Origin: Symbiotaphrina buchneri
Lineage: Eukaryota > Ascomycota > Symbiotaphrinales > Symbiotaphrinaceae
Direction of reading: 5' to 3'
Assembly (NCBI GenBank): GCA_001599915.1
Contig: BCIG01000001.1
Coordinates: forward strand, 682,001 to 746,000
Length of the DNA stretch: 64,000 bases
This document shows positions 12,226 to 23,611 of the stretch, in pieces (position 1 is the stretch's first letter; each line of letters starts with the position of its first letter). The position numbers and the translations under genes were made by a program. The notes beneath the pieces are model-generated. The model ran no database searches. It was not told the DNA's origin and was given only the letters and a program-made list of their open reading frames with translations.

Positions 12226-13158
12226 TCAGCTTTCGCCTTGAGGGGCTGTCTGCTCAGGAATGCCGGTCTGCCTGATGTGGAGAGAGTAGCAAGTCTCTTC
12301 TATCTTTCTTCTGTTCCGTTCCGTCTTCGTGGATATGACAAAGTGTAATGACAGGGGAGGGTATGAGAGGGTAACGGAGGTAATTCTTTTCCCTCTCATG
12401 CAGGTACTTCTCGTGCAGCTCTTCACAGGGAACGCCCTAGATACAATGGTGAGATCCTTGACCCGGATAAGCTGGGCGATGCTGTTGGGGTCCAAGGCCG
12501 TCAACTTCCGTATATCCCACATGTTCTTCAGATCTTCTATCAGCACGTATGCCTCTCGGGCTTCGATCCAAACAGTTTGTTCCGGCGTCAAATGGGCGTC
12601 CAAATGCTTCTGTATTTGCGGCCACAAAAGGGCAAGAAGCCTGACGATGTCCTCCTACACCTGTTAGTCGCGAAAAAAACATCTGGGAGAGGGGGAAATG
12701 CGTCGACATAACGCCGCTCTGTTCTGCATTGGTGTTGCCGTAATTAGCCAATTGTACTTTGCCTTTAACTTATGCAACGCCTGCCAGATCCTTATATCTG
12801 GATTTTTGGCCCGATGGGCCTCGTTGGCCGCAACGAGCCCCAAGAAATCCCGGGGTTTAGACACCCAATACGTTCGACTGTTCTGTATACCGAATCCTCT
12901 CTCTGTCTCCGCCTCTTTCCATTTCTGTTATTCTTGTCCTGCTCCGCAAAGACTCTCCTGCTATCCTCTTCTTGGAGGAGACTCCTCTGCATGGACAAAC
13001 GACGGCGAAGCATGCGTTGTTCCTTTTTGAGCCTCGTCGAAGGCGTGCACCATAATTCTTCGACTCTCCGGAAACTGGGAACAGCTAGGGGTTAAGTGAG
13101 TATTGAAGACTAATACGGTCCACACATACTGAAACATCCACATTAATATTTTAGGCAA
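12226..13158 (-). pseudogene. SNF2-type helicase fragment with DEAH box
   Basis: Second helicase-like block of the same leftward locus. About 13158-12961 reads TPSCSQFPESRRIMVHAFDE, and 12864-12664 reads NEAHRAKNPDIRIWQALHKL followed by YNWLITATPMQNRA. These correspond to the DEAH box and the SAT-type motif III of SNF2 ATPases. The DEAH Asp is replaced by Asn in the open frame, or is lost at a frame junction. The block 12627-12226 then gives DLKNMWDIRKLTALDPNS. The frames change between blocks with no clean introns. It is either an independent decayed copy or the front part of the fragment at 10774-11987. Confidence 0.55.
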
Positions 13159-13230
13159 AGGGACACGATTTGCAATATGTTGTCCAACTGCTCAATCGTG
13201 AGACTGCTTTCTGCAGTGAGCCTTTTTTGC

Positions 13231-14480
13231 TCAATGATAGATGATCGGCGCATGATGGTTTGATACTCGGGGCTTCGAAGAAGAGATAACAGCGACCAGG
13301 GGTGGGACTGTGGGGTTCTCCGCGGTCACCAAAAAGACTGCCCAGGGCAAAGAAAGGGCGTTTACACCACATAACAACCCATCTCCCGAAATCTGGAGTC
13401 GATGCAACCCTTTATTGGTGAAAGTTGTTTGTACCTCTTCCATAACAAAAAGAGTATCATCTTCGAATCCAAGCTGCGGCCTATAGGTAGTCTGGCCACT
13501 CGAGCACGTGTGTATTAGGCAGAGATATCCTGACTCAGTCTTGTGGCGGCGGAAAGGCAACTTGAACGCTTGATGGCATGTTCCAGCTGGTTTGATGGCC
13601 GTGAAACCAGGAGATTCAGTAAGTATTGAAGACAGACATTAGGTCACATACAGCACCAGCGCCTCATCAAAGGTTATGTTCTTTGGGCTCCAATTGTCCC
13701 TCTGCCCAATTTCCACATTGAACGTGTGGTTATGTTCCATCCAGTCAATAAGATCTCTTCATAAGGGAGTCTGCCGTTTCATTTGCTCGACAGGCCTCAG
13801 GACCTTAGTCATTTTTCTGGGTTGCCATTTGTTGTTCTAACTTTCAAACCACGTGCTTTGCTGACAGAAGATCTCCATTGCCTAAGCATAAGTATAGATA
13901 TTCTGTTGATCAAAAAGGCATATATACGAGCTTTGGAGGATTCGGTTGAGACATGCTTCAACGCACACCAAATCCAGAAAATGGGTGCCAAAATGTGGCA
14001 GCCACGTCTTTGGACAGTCTCAAATGCCAGAAGTCTGTCATCTCCTCTAGAGACGGTTAACCGTAGAGCTTCATCAGACCTGGAACCTCCTGCCAGCGCG
14101 CAGGCGTGGGCTTCAAGGGGTCGATAGCTTCCACGGTAGAGAACTTGATCGATGGTGTTGTCGAGCAAACGTTCTGGCCACCAGACAATCAACGGTAGGA
14201 ATTAAGCACCTCAGCCATTGGTGAGGTCGGGGACGATATGACAGGCGGGGAATGTCCGTAGGAAGTTGAGAACTTGATGCTCACGCCATCTGTTGGCATT
14301 TGCAACTTTGTGTGTTGAATTGTGGAAAGCGAACAAGAGTCGGCCGGAATGGAGTATATGCAAGCCACATTGGCTTCTTCCCGTCATGGTTGCTAGGAGC
14401 GTCCCTTAGACAACAAGAACTCATGCCACGGCTCGATAGATCCTGTAATCTTTCTGGAAGGAAGCTGTATACGAGAGAAT
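13231..14480 (-). pseudogene. Decayed coding region upstream of helicase
   Basis: Leftward tracts of coding character, broken by stops: about 14380-14215 (GTLLATMTGRSQCGLHILHS, HQVLNFLRTFPACHIVPDL), 14192-13809 (LIVWWPERLLDNTIDQVLYR), 13780-13670 (RDLIDWMEHNHTFNVEIG) and 13560-13231 (FRRHKTESGYLCLIHTCSSG). They follow one another in the same direction as the SNF2 blocks and may be the N-terminal half of that protein. I do not recognise a named domain in them. At least three in-frame stops separate the tracts, so the region is not translatable as one protein without introns that I cannot find. Confidence 0.35.
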
Positions 14481-16183
14481 ATATGGCCGAACCAGCATCT
14501 CTGCAGAGCTCCGCGGGAGTCTGTGATGGATCAGAAAGGGCCTGTGCTCATTCAGATGCCAAATGTAAGGACTGTTTGCTGCATAAGAAGTACGTACAAG
14601 GAGGATTGGAAAGCTTTGCTACCTACTCTATCAGCTTTGCGTCGTCTGGGGGTAGAACTAGAGACACTTACTGGGTAAATAGAGGTAAATCGTACTGTAT
14701 TATCTCATAAAATGAGGTGCTCGCTAATATGCGGTGGAATTACAGAGGATATATAGAGAGCTGGGCGGTATATAGAATAATCCACTCAATCCATGCAGGG
14801 TCGGCGAATGTCACTGCTCGTAGGCTGCCGACTTCTTCCAATATAAACTATATCACAAGGAGGTTGAGGGAAGTACGACGAGCTGGATCTCAGTATATAC
14901 AGGTAAGAAACTACACGCAGAAACCGAGCTGGGACTTGGAAGGCGCGCGGATTATATACTGTGTCCAAAAGACAGAAAGGAGAGACAGGGAAAGAGGGGT
15001 AAGCCAGGACTGGGAGCAAACATCAGAATTCACCACATCAGGTAGCAAACATCTCACATCTCATATCTCACATTTTCGTCTTCCATCTTGAGCAAAGCAG
15101 CAGCACCAGACAAACAGCCAAGCAAACAAGCAAATTCACGCAACATCAAACAAACAAGCACCCCACCATCAGGGACCCCGGCTTGCCCGCTGCCTGCGGT
15201 CTGCTTGTTACTTCCGTATCCTCTTACGCCTTCTCCTGCTGCTACGTCTCCTCCCCGTCTTCGTCTTCTTGTGGATAGCACTGCGGAGGAGCAGCGGGAT
15301 GAGAACACAGCAGGAGATGCAGGCAGGAGATGCAGGCAGGAGATGCAGGCAGGAGATGCAGGCAGGAGATGCAGGCAGGAGATGCAGGCAGTGCAGATGC
15401 AGGCACGCTGGCAGCGAGGCCATCATTGGAAGGATATAAAAAACTAGTGGACATTCCATGAGCGGAGAGAATCCAGTTCAAGGGATCGAAAAGGGGGAAC
15501 GAAATCTTGAAGGAGATGTTGATGTTGATGTTGATGACGGGGGCCCACGGGATCAAGGGGTGCTCTCGAGGTCGCCAGTGCGGTGCAAGTACGCCGCCGA
15601 AAAGCAGCATCTGCTTGCGGAGTGGAGATTTGTTTTATGATGGAACTCGTGTCGTTTGACGATGTTATGAAGGAGGGGCTTGTATCTACACCTTTCTTCA
15701 AGTTCAAGAGGACTTGTAGGTCCCAGTGACACGCAGTTAAGATATTCAGGAGAGTCAGAGTGGGATCTGAAAGGATACCTGGTTCATACTCAGAACTTCC
15801 CAGACCAACGTGCAGGATCTTAGGTTGGTATCTACCTTTCCTCCCTCCTTCTTTCACCCCAATTGCAAGCCAGTAGACCCCCATCCCCGCGCAACGTCCC
15901 TTCACCGCTATCTCATGCCATGCGCCAAACGCCAGGCCAAGCCCAATGACGGGAACCCCCAAAATGAGAGGCCCAAGACAACTGTGCCTTATTAATTCCA
16001 CGGTAGCGCAGCCCGCTTGCACAACACCCATTGAGGGGGTGTAGACTACTTTCCCGCTCGCATCGCATGGGTGCCCACGTAAATGCAGGCCGTGATGCTC
16101 CTCCGCAGTATGCTCCTTTGTCCGCACTGGTAGGGGGGGTAGTCGGAGTAGTTAGATGTGTGAGTGTTTTCTGTATTTCAGAC
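14481..16183. other. Intergenic with minisatellite
   Basis: No supported gene. The frames here overlap the 13-bp tandem repeat at 15310-15387 and lack codon bias. The stretch 15100-15170 is AAACAAGCA-rich. Confidence 0.45.
15310..15387. repeat. 13-bp minisatellite, six copies
   Basis: Six uninterrupted copies of GCAGGAGATGCAG (six units of 13 = 78 bp), followed by degenerate half-units to about 15405. Perfect identity between units points to recent expansion by slippage or unequal exchange. It could be length-polymorphic between strains. Confidence 0.95.
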
Positions 16184-17397
16184 TCACGGGTCCCCGCTGA
16201 GACCCGCCTGCGCCATTTCCCGCTCGCGCGCCTCCTGCCGCGCCGCGTCGGCGGGGGACATATCGTCGAAGACCTCTTCCTCGGAGACGACGCGGGTGAG
16301 CTGGCTCATATGCGAGCTGACACGGTGGAGCAATCCCGCCGGGCGCTCTTTCGGCTCCTCGGTGGGGGATTCCGCATCCAGCTGCGCACCCCTCTCGACA
16401 TCGGCGTCAGCGCCGGGCTGAGGCTCTGCTTTTTCGTCTGTCGAGCCCTCCTCGGAAGCCTTGACCACCGCGCGAGAGTAGTCGCCGGGCCCCTTGGCGC
16501 CGTTGGGGACGTGGAAGCGCTGGTCGACGCGCAGCAGGATGTACAGCCACACGACGATGATCTCGACGGTGAAGTTGAAGACGTAGAAGCAGGCTTTGGA
16601 GTGGTACCACGCCGGGTCCGCTCTCGGGCGGGGCGTCTTGAAGTTCGTGCCCGTGCGGAACGCGGCGCCGAGCGTGAGTAGCGTGGAGGCTAGCAGCAGG
16701 ATGTAGATCTTGGAGCGGAAGCGGCCCGAGCCGAACTTCTCGACGCGCGAGTGCTTGGGCAGGATGATGCCGAGCAGCACCATGGGGATGGGCAGGAAGG
16801 CCACCACCATGTAGTACGTCATCCCGTAGAGTTGCACGTCGCGGTCGATGCGCCGCGTGTTGGCGTTAAGCGTGTAGAAGGTCTGCACGACGCACGTGAT
16901 GAGCATGGCGAGTGTGATGATGATGAGTATGTACAGCGCCAGGAAGCTGCCGCTGTAGAGCTTGTGCCAGCCCATGCGCGGATGGCTAGCGCGCGTGATG
17001 CGCTGCGCGAACACGAGGTTCACGATGAAGAGGATGATGACGCCCGCTGAGACGAAGATCTGTGCCGCGATCGCTATCCGGATGTTGTGTGGCTTGCACG
17101 CCCACACGATCCGCATGATGCAGGTTACGTTCCGCGCCATGCAGAACCCGAACAGCAGGTTGGAGAATAGGAATTTGTGCCCCCGCCGCGCGTTGAGTCG
17201 TGCGATGGTCATGTTGCTGATGGCGCCGAGGATGAAGAGGAAGAGGAAGACGGCGCAGATGGGGACATCGACGTCGACTGTAGGCGTCCCGCCCAGGGCA
17301 GCCGTGGTGGGCGCGTATGGAGGGCCGGATTGTTGAGACTGCAGCGAGTTAGAGACTGATGATCACAAAGGGAGGGTTAGAGCGGTCTTACCGCCAT
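16184..17397 (-). CDS. DUF3112-like multi-pass membrane protein
   Basis: Two exons: a 6-base first exon encoding only Met-Ala (17397-17392), a 53-base intron (GTAAGA...CTGCAG), then 17338-16184, giving 386 residues. The N-terminus reads GGTPTVDVDVPICAVFLF, typical of the fungal DUF3112 family. It is followed by about seven hydrophobic spans between residues ~25 and ~265 and a long charged cytosolic tail (EEPKERP, SEEEVFDDMSPADAAR). The function of the family is unknown; topology resembles seven-helix membrane proteins, but I see no ligand-binding signature. No neighbour suggests a pathway. The tiny first exon makes this gene easy to annotate with a wrong downstream ATG. Confidence 0.75.
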
Positions 17398-19147
17398 AGT
17401 GCTGGTGATGAAGGAATTAGTGAAAGTCGTTAATGATGTTGAAAGATAAACAATCGCACACGTCGCTCCGAGCCTTTTGCTCTCAAGGCCCCGTCTATTA
17501 TATGTCTCAAAGAAAAGAAACCAAACCTCGCTGCGGAAAACAATCCCTATGATGTGCATGTCGCAGCACCTTCCCAGGAAGGGGTGGTCTGGCCCCTATA
17601 TACCCTCCCCATGCAGTGGGCCACGCCAAGTATCTGTACGGTGATCAACGATCAAATTAGCGCTCGAATTGTCCGTCGGTCCTAACGGCGAAAAGCAAAG
17701 GTTATCGCCATGTCAAACGCCGAGTCCGGGCGCCCGGAATGGCCGTTTTTGCAAGCGGTGGCTTGAGGACGGGATGCTTGTTGTCAGCCCACCGAAGCGT
17801 TGCCTGTTTGCAGGGTTTGGGGTGTGCAAGCAGCAGGTACCGTCGTACCGGCGTCGGTCCCTCGTCCTTCAACACACACCGACTAGCGTTGCCTAGAAAG
17901 GGTTAAGCGTCGGATGTCGGGGGTTGTTCAAAATGCGAAACTACCAATCAGATTAACAGACGGGATTCGCCGTTCGCTGGACGATGCAGTTACGGAGTGC
18001 GAGACGCGGCCCTTGATAACTTATTTGATTTTGCACCAGGAGTGCAAGAAAAGACAGAGAGCAAGTATCCACCCGACGGAGTGATTGCTGGGATATGCAA
18101 CACTGTGACTGTGCAGGCCCGGATGATGGTGGGATTACTTGTGGGATCGGGCTAATTTTTGGCGCCGGGGCCCAGCGCATGTACGAATTCAAATACGTCT
18201 GTGATTACTGAGCATGTGAAAGGGGCTTGAGGACCTGGGTACTTCGGTACAGTGCAAGACGGTGCGGGGATAAGCTTAACACATCATGCATAAACAGGCC
18301 TGCATCCCACACGCACTGTCTTCCAGACGGGGTATGTCATTAGACTTGTTCCATATACAGCAGAGTTGTTTAACAAGAATGACAAGCTCATTCAAAAATC
18401 CGTTCGTTACATTATATGGGGTATCCGATGTCTCAGATGCAATAACAGAACAAGTCGTATCACTGTCTAGGATACCGGATACGTGGACACCTCCATCATC
18501 ATTCAGATAAGTGGTCGTTCCTCCTTGCCTCGAGGGTACCCCTTAACTGATATAAATTCACTGAAGCTTTCGATGGGACACCTCCATCCTCTTCTTCCTC
18601 CGCGGGACATTGAGAGGAATCCTGTGCAGACCTACTGTCCAACCACAGTCAGACCCGCTGTTCCTGGAGATTGCTCCACAGTCGGTGCGGAGATGGAGTA
18701 ATTTTTGGCCCACAGGGTCCTTCCACAATGGCGAGGCTGCCACAGGTGGAGGGATATTTAGAGATCCTCAATTCTCATTCGCTCCTGCATCACCAGTATC
18801 AACGAGTGACTGGCGGTATAGCATAGTCGACCAATGCACTGCGCGGCGTGGGGGTGCATAATGCCCGTTCCTTCGCGACGCGGCGAGGAAGCTCTCTCTG
18901 TGGACCGTAGGCTGGATGATGGATTCGTCCACAACAGCCGCGACGAGTGCTGGCCTCTGCCTTCCTAGCTAGCCGCAGGAATGGTTGTGATCGCACGGAT
19001 GCCTCACCCAGGGGCGGGTTGTAAGCTGGGGCTTTCGAGCTTGAGGCAAACACGCGCTTGCACCCAGGTAGTCTCAGAGATGGTCAAATAAGCCCAACAA
19101 GCTGATCGTTGAGCACGACACAGTTGCTGGTCACCACTTAAACCACC
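17398..19147. other. Intergenic, no gene seen
   Basis: About 1.75 kb between two minus-strand loci. The right end is the 5' flank of nothing recognised, and the left end is the promoter side of the membrane-protein gene. Only short frames without coding character are present. Confidence 0.5.
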
Positions 19148-20057
19148 TCACCCGGCATCAGTCCCGCCAAATGCCGCACCAGGCCCCGTTTGCTGCGAAC
19201 CACCCACTCTCGTCATCCACGCACCTCCCGCTCCCGCCGCGAGCGTCGCCGGATCCGTATTCGAGCCCGCCCAATCCCACTCGAACGTCATGGGCATCAT
19301 CAGCATCTCCGGCGAGACAAACGGATTCTCAAAACTCTCCGTCGAGAAGGCCAGACCCGTATCCATGCCGGCCAGCTCAGGATCAGGGGCGAGCGGGTTA
19401 CTGCCGCCGCTGTGCCCGCTGTTGTCGCTCGGGCTGCTATTGTCGGATGTGGAGGAGGCGGCGGAGACGAATGGCGCCGTGGATAGGGGGATCTGCGCTT
19501 GCGCTGTGGTGCTGCTGGGGAAGGTGTAGGGTGTGAATCCGGTTGGATCGAGTGGGTTGATGGAAGGCTGTGGGGTTTGTTGTGGTGGCATGCTGGTCAT
19601 GGGCTCGACCCAGGATGCACTGGGTGTACCGAAGAAGCCTGCCTCGGCCCGGTCCACGACGGATCGAGCGACGTTCTCGAATTCGGTGATGACGGAGAGG
19701 ATGCGCTGGGTGTTGCTCCGCTCCGCTGAGGCTTCATTGGCAGATAGTTCGGCCACAAAGGAGACGACGGCTTGGATGAGGCGCAGGTCTGAGCGGGCCC
19801 GAGGATCTTGGGGGTTTTGGAGGATGTTGCTGAACAATGTGACTAGTGAGGAGACTGGATAGTAGGTGATGAGCCTAGTAGAGAGATTGTGAGTACGCTT
19901 TGCAATCTGATAGAAGGGCATGCGCCAGTGGAATGACGTTGTTGGAGTCGAAACGGTGTGGGACTACATACCAAGCACTCCGGAACATCTCTTTAGGCAC
20001 AAAGTTCTTTAGTTGTACACTCGCCCTCGCTGCTAATATATGTATCACTCCGAAGTT
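19148..20057 (-). pseudogene. C-terminal fragment of a fungal transcription factor
   Basis: Two exons remain: 20057-19972 (VQLKNFVPKEMFRSAW) and 19874-19148 (LITYYPVSSLVTLFSNILQN, RARSDLRLIQAVVSFVAEL), joined by a GTATGT...CTAG intron in matching phase. This corresponds to the last part of the fungal-specific regulatory domain of a Zn2Cys6 regulator. It is followed by a Ser/Pro-rich activation-type tail with an acidic/aromatic segment (MTFEWDWAGSN). The exon at 20057 begins at a splice acceptor (CCTAG), but nothing upstream encodes the zinc cluster or the rest of the middle domain; instead there is AT-rich sequence and a 12-bp minisatellite. The gene has therefore been truncated at its 5' end. 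Confidence 0.65.
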
Positions 20058-20304
20058 CTAGGAGGAAGTGCTACTCAATGTCCCATTGCTTTGTCGTTGA
20101 TGCTATGTATGCTATGTATATATTCCGAGTATTTAGAGATAAATGGAAAATGCTACCAAGAGCACAGTTGAACACGAATGGAACATCTTTTCCTCTGAAC
20201 CTTCAGCATATGCACGTACTTTGCAACTTGCTTCTAGAAGGGGACACAAGGGGAAGGATGGCATACACTCTTTCCAAAGAACAAAGGAACATATGAGAGC
20301 ATAT

Positions 20305-20379
20305 GAGTCAGAATCCAGAGTCAGAATCCAGAGTCAGAACGCAGAGTCAGAATGCAGAGTCAGAATGCAGAGTCAGAAG
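20305..20379. repeat. 12-bp minisatellite (about six units)
   Basis: Tandem units of CAGAGTCAGAAT type with one- or two-base differences, next to the truncation point of the regulator fragment. Non-coding. Confidence 0.9.
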
Positions 20380-20667
20380 GCCACGTATGAATCAAACAAC
20401 CCCTTCTTAGAAGCTATGTGTCAAGAAATGCGGTTAGAGACATCCGGTGCATGAAACAGTTTGTCAATGAAATATAACAACAGATTTCGGTCATTTGTCT
20501 CACAAGATAGTCTCAAACAAACAAGTCTGATAAGGGATGAATTCAAGACTGTTCAGATATAAATACTTCATGAATTCTCCATCAGTAAGAAGCCTAACAA
20601 AAATAACTCTTACACAGCAAAGACCGAAAATTTTGTGACATCCTAAATCAGCATACCTTCTTCGAAA

Positions 20668-21003
20668 ATGTCTGATCACGATCTTTCAAATGACCTTCAA
20701 CATAAGGACACGGATCTTCAGGTAGGTCAATTGAACAGAACCACCCAGATACAGGCTTTGTCCTGGTTCAAGAACACAGTCAAGATACCGAGTGCTTATT
20801 AGGACGTCGCCAAGCCATGCGAGTGCAAACACATACGCTGGGGCGCAAGGTTGGACAAATGCAAAATTAGGAGGTGTGACATTTGTGACCGTCAGATTTG
20901 TCTTCTGAGATGCAGGGAATGTGGTCTGGTTCGGTGTAAGATGTGTGCATGGCGTCTTGCGTCCGAAAAGGGACTACCTATTGAGATAGACCATATGCAG
21001 TAA
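20668..21003 (+). CDS. Small Cys-rich zinc-ribbon-like protein (A)
   Basis: Two exons, 20668-20721 and 20803-21003, with an 81-base intron (CAG|GTAGGT ... TTAG|GAC), encode 84 residues: an 18-residue polar leader, then ten Cys. The C-terminal half has C-DI-C, then C-LLR-C-RE-C-GLVR-C-KM-C, i.e. the core C-x3-C-x2-C-x4-C-x2-C, probably a zinc-binding ribbon. There is no signal peptide. The same core occurs in the J-domain gene at 22527 and, with a final His, in the minus-strand gene at 21508. The intron phase and the Q|D junction are identical to those of the gene at 21508, which argues for common descent. No known family was recognised. The longest open frame is interrupted by the intron, so automatic callers could miss it. 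Confidence 0.6.
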
Positions 21004-21507
21004 GGGAATCATAACGGCTTAATGCAAACTGGTAGATGGGGTCATAGGCTTATCTGAAGCAAGTCTTGAATGAAGCAGGAGAGAGCTTTGTAGGGAAGCA
21101 TAGGGAACAAAGTATTGGATTTACATCGAAAATATCTTCTGTCACCCATCATCTAATACCTGTCTCTCGATTCCATCAATGCCACGTAAAGCAGCACTTG
21201 TCTATTTCATAGTGATTATCTCGTGGCTTCTAATGTGACGGAACGAAGGCTAAGACCTTGGCTCGGTCTCATTTGGGGAGAAAAGACTCGATGCATGGCC
21301 ACTCTATATTAATGTATATGAATATATCGGGGAGGTAACCATTTGTCTATCACGTTCCATTGAGTCTACCATTGCAGCGAAAGACATGGTCTAACAAGTC
21401 ACAAATGTATAACGGTCTATGCCTCCCACATTGTTTCCACTGTTCGTTCCTTATGCACTGTCCCAGACAAAGGAATTTCTGCAACATTGACAGCCATATC
21501 CTTGAAC

Positions 21508-21915
21508 CTAATAATAACTAGGGTAACTCTGCGGCGCCGCATGTAGACCACAGAATGACGACCCACATCTTCTACACGTCCAGAGCACTTGTAACCACCT
21601 CCCACATGTCGAGCATGAGCCATCACTTTCAACCTTGTATAGGATATGCACATGCTCATAGCGTTCTATCTTGCTAGCAGTTTCGGTGTTGTTGGCGGTA
21701 GGCTTGGTTTCGTTGGAGGTAGGCGTCGAGTCCTAGAGTAAATAGGTTACTTATAAATTCTAACGTCTCTCGGATTCAGGCAGGATGGATGCATGATATA
21801 AAATGAGTGAAAAACTTGAACGCACCTGCTTGGACGGCTCTTCGAAGTGTTCCTTGAATCGGCTTCGGCGGACAGGCCGTTGGCCAGTAGGTGTATTGCT
21901 CTTGGAAGCTGGCAT
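21508..21915 (-). CDS. Small Cys-rich zinc-ribbon-like protein (B)
   Basis: Two exons on the minus strand, 21915-21826 and 21732-21508, with a 93-base intron (CAG|GTGCGT ... CTAG|GAC), encode 104 residues. The N-terminal 60 are basic and polar (KSNTPTGQRPVRRSRFKEHF; PTSNETKPTANNTETASK). The C-terminal part carries CSTCGRWLQVLWTCRRC followed by GSSFCGLH, a C-x2-C-x9-C-x2-C-x4-C-x2-H pattern. The Q|D intron junction at the end of exon 1 matches the gene at 20668. The frame of exon 2 is hidden by a longer alternative frame on the same strand. The function is unknown; a zinc-binding, nuclear or cytosolic protein is the plain reading. Confidence 0.55.
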
Positions 21916-22526
21916 TTTCAGATGGGATAGAGGTATCTGACCGGCAGATGGATCTTGTCGAACTTCAGGTGGGAATAGTCGATTGCTTCCGAGCTTCTTG
22001 GATGTTTGAGGGTACCCTTGTGCTTATATATTTATCTTCAGTGACTCGAAGATGGTCTAGTCATAGTTCTCCATCCCCAATAATCCAAGGTTTCTCGATA
22101 AAGCAATAGATTTCATAAGGAACAATGAGATGAATAGGATTGAGTAACGTCAGACATCGTTGTCTAAGATACGTTAAGAATTTTCTCATTCCAGCAAGGG
22201 TATCATCTGAAACGGTATTCCTCATTACGAGATGTCATAGGTTTTGGAAGTGAATCTGGCCTCCAGCAACTTGAAAGCAATTGTCATTGTGTCTTGCGTC
22301 AAAGAACAAAATGTCTCGGGTTCAGGATGGGAACTGAAACGTCTGATGATCATCGAGCCATGAGACATATCCGGCTGAAACATCAACAGAACAATGATAC
22401 CGCCATTCTTGCGACTGGGGTAGGAAATATGAGAATACATAAGTATCGCAAGCTGCCGGTGGACTCGACAGTACCACCTGCAGAAATTTTATACACTCAA
22501 AGTCTAGCTTTACAGCCAGTATACTA

Positions 22527-23041
22527 ATGGACGAACCCAAAGAACTCGACTGCTACCGTATCCTCGGCATAGCTCAAGATGCCAGCCCCGCGGAGATCAA
22601 ACGCGCCTATCGAAGACAGGCACTGGTCACTCATCCAGATAAAGGAGGTCCAGAATCTGCATTCCGGAAAGTGAGCAAAGACCCTCGAGAAAGCCCTCCA
22701 TCAAGGTTATTGACTTTTAGACCTAAGGTTCACGAGTCATATGAGACGCTGAACGACCCCACGAGGCGATACGCTTTTGACTTCAACTACGAACGTATCC
22801 GAGCACTGTGGGATCAATATCTTGCCTCTCCTGTCGACCATGTGTTACAAGCCGCATACCCTTGTCGGGCTGGGAGACGGACGTTTTCGGCCGGCCCGCG
22901 AGGGTGATATGTCAGAATTGCAATGCAGACTGTGTGCGTTGCGTGTATAAGTGCCGCACGTGTAATCTGGGACTTTGTCAGGCTTGTTGGTCTTTTGCCT
23001 TGAAAGAGTATGCGGAGGGGATGGGCTGGATTCTGAGATAG
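22527..23041 (+). CDS. J-domain protein with Cys-rich C-terminus (C)
   Basis: Exon 1 (22527-22670) encodes YRILGIAQDASPAEIKRAY and VTHPDKGG, a full J-domain start with an intact HPD motif, so it should stimulate an Hsp70 ATPase. A 57-base intron (GTGAGC...CTAAG) leads to VHESYETLNDPTRRYAF. The frame as read stops at 22907, but the next frame continues to 23041 with WETDVFGRPARVICQNC and C-VYK-C-RT-C-NLGL-C-QA-C, the same Cys core as the small gene at 20668. Joining them needs either a 44-base intron at 22808-22851 (GTGGGA...CAAG, phase correct) or a one-base frameshift. A J-domain followed by a zinc ribbon recalls DnaJ-type zinc proteins in general layout, but the Cys pattern is not the classical CxxCxGxG repeat. 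Confidence 0.6.
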
Positions 23042-23611
23042 CGCTGGGATGGGTTTCGATGGTAACATGATGAAGCTGCAGGTTCGCGGTTTCGAGGGTA
23101 AAATAGGGAAACCTCTTCAAAAGCTATTGTAAGCACTCTGGCTATACTACTATAAAAGCTTCATGGTGTCGGTTATACATGGAACACCGAGCCCCAGTAC
23201 TATCACACATTCGTACATTGTGCAACGTTAGACATTACTATCACAAGACTTCAGAGTGCGCCACGGCGATGACGATCTCAGAAATCTCACTCCATGGAAT
23301 CCCTTTCAGCGACCGGCGACCCATGGTGAACTGCCACATGGGCATACTTTCGACACAGACGCATAGCACTATCAACACATCGCGTCAGCGGGACTCGCAG
23401 CCTCCTCTCACAGAAGGGTGGCAGGTACTACCATGAGACGACATTTAAGAAGATAATAATGCCCGGGGTCTTCTCCACAAAGAGTCCCTCTTCAAACAAT
23501 TATCAAGAACAATTCCCTTCAGAGACCTCTTCTCCATTCTCTTCTCCTCACCTCTCTTGATACATTAACCCACATTTCATCACTGCCTTGCCCATATCCT
23601 TACACATCGCC

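Noticed and set aside
15310-15387. Regular short repeats as a possible CRISPR array
   Set aside because: Units are directly adjacent with no spacers, and the genome is eukaryotic; it is a minisatellite.
15444-16127. 227-codon minus-strand frame beside the membrane-protein gene
   Set aside because: It crosses low-complexity sequence, has no family resemblance, and its direction and composition do not fit a 3' exon of the neighbour.
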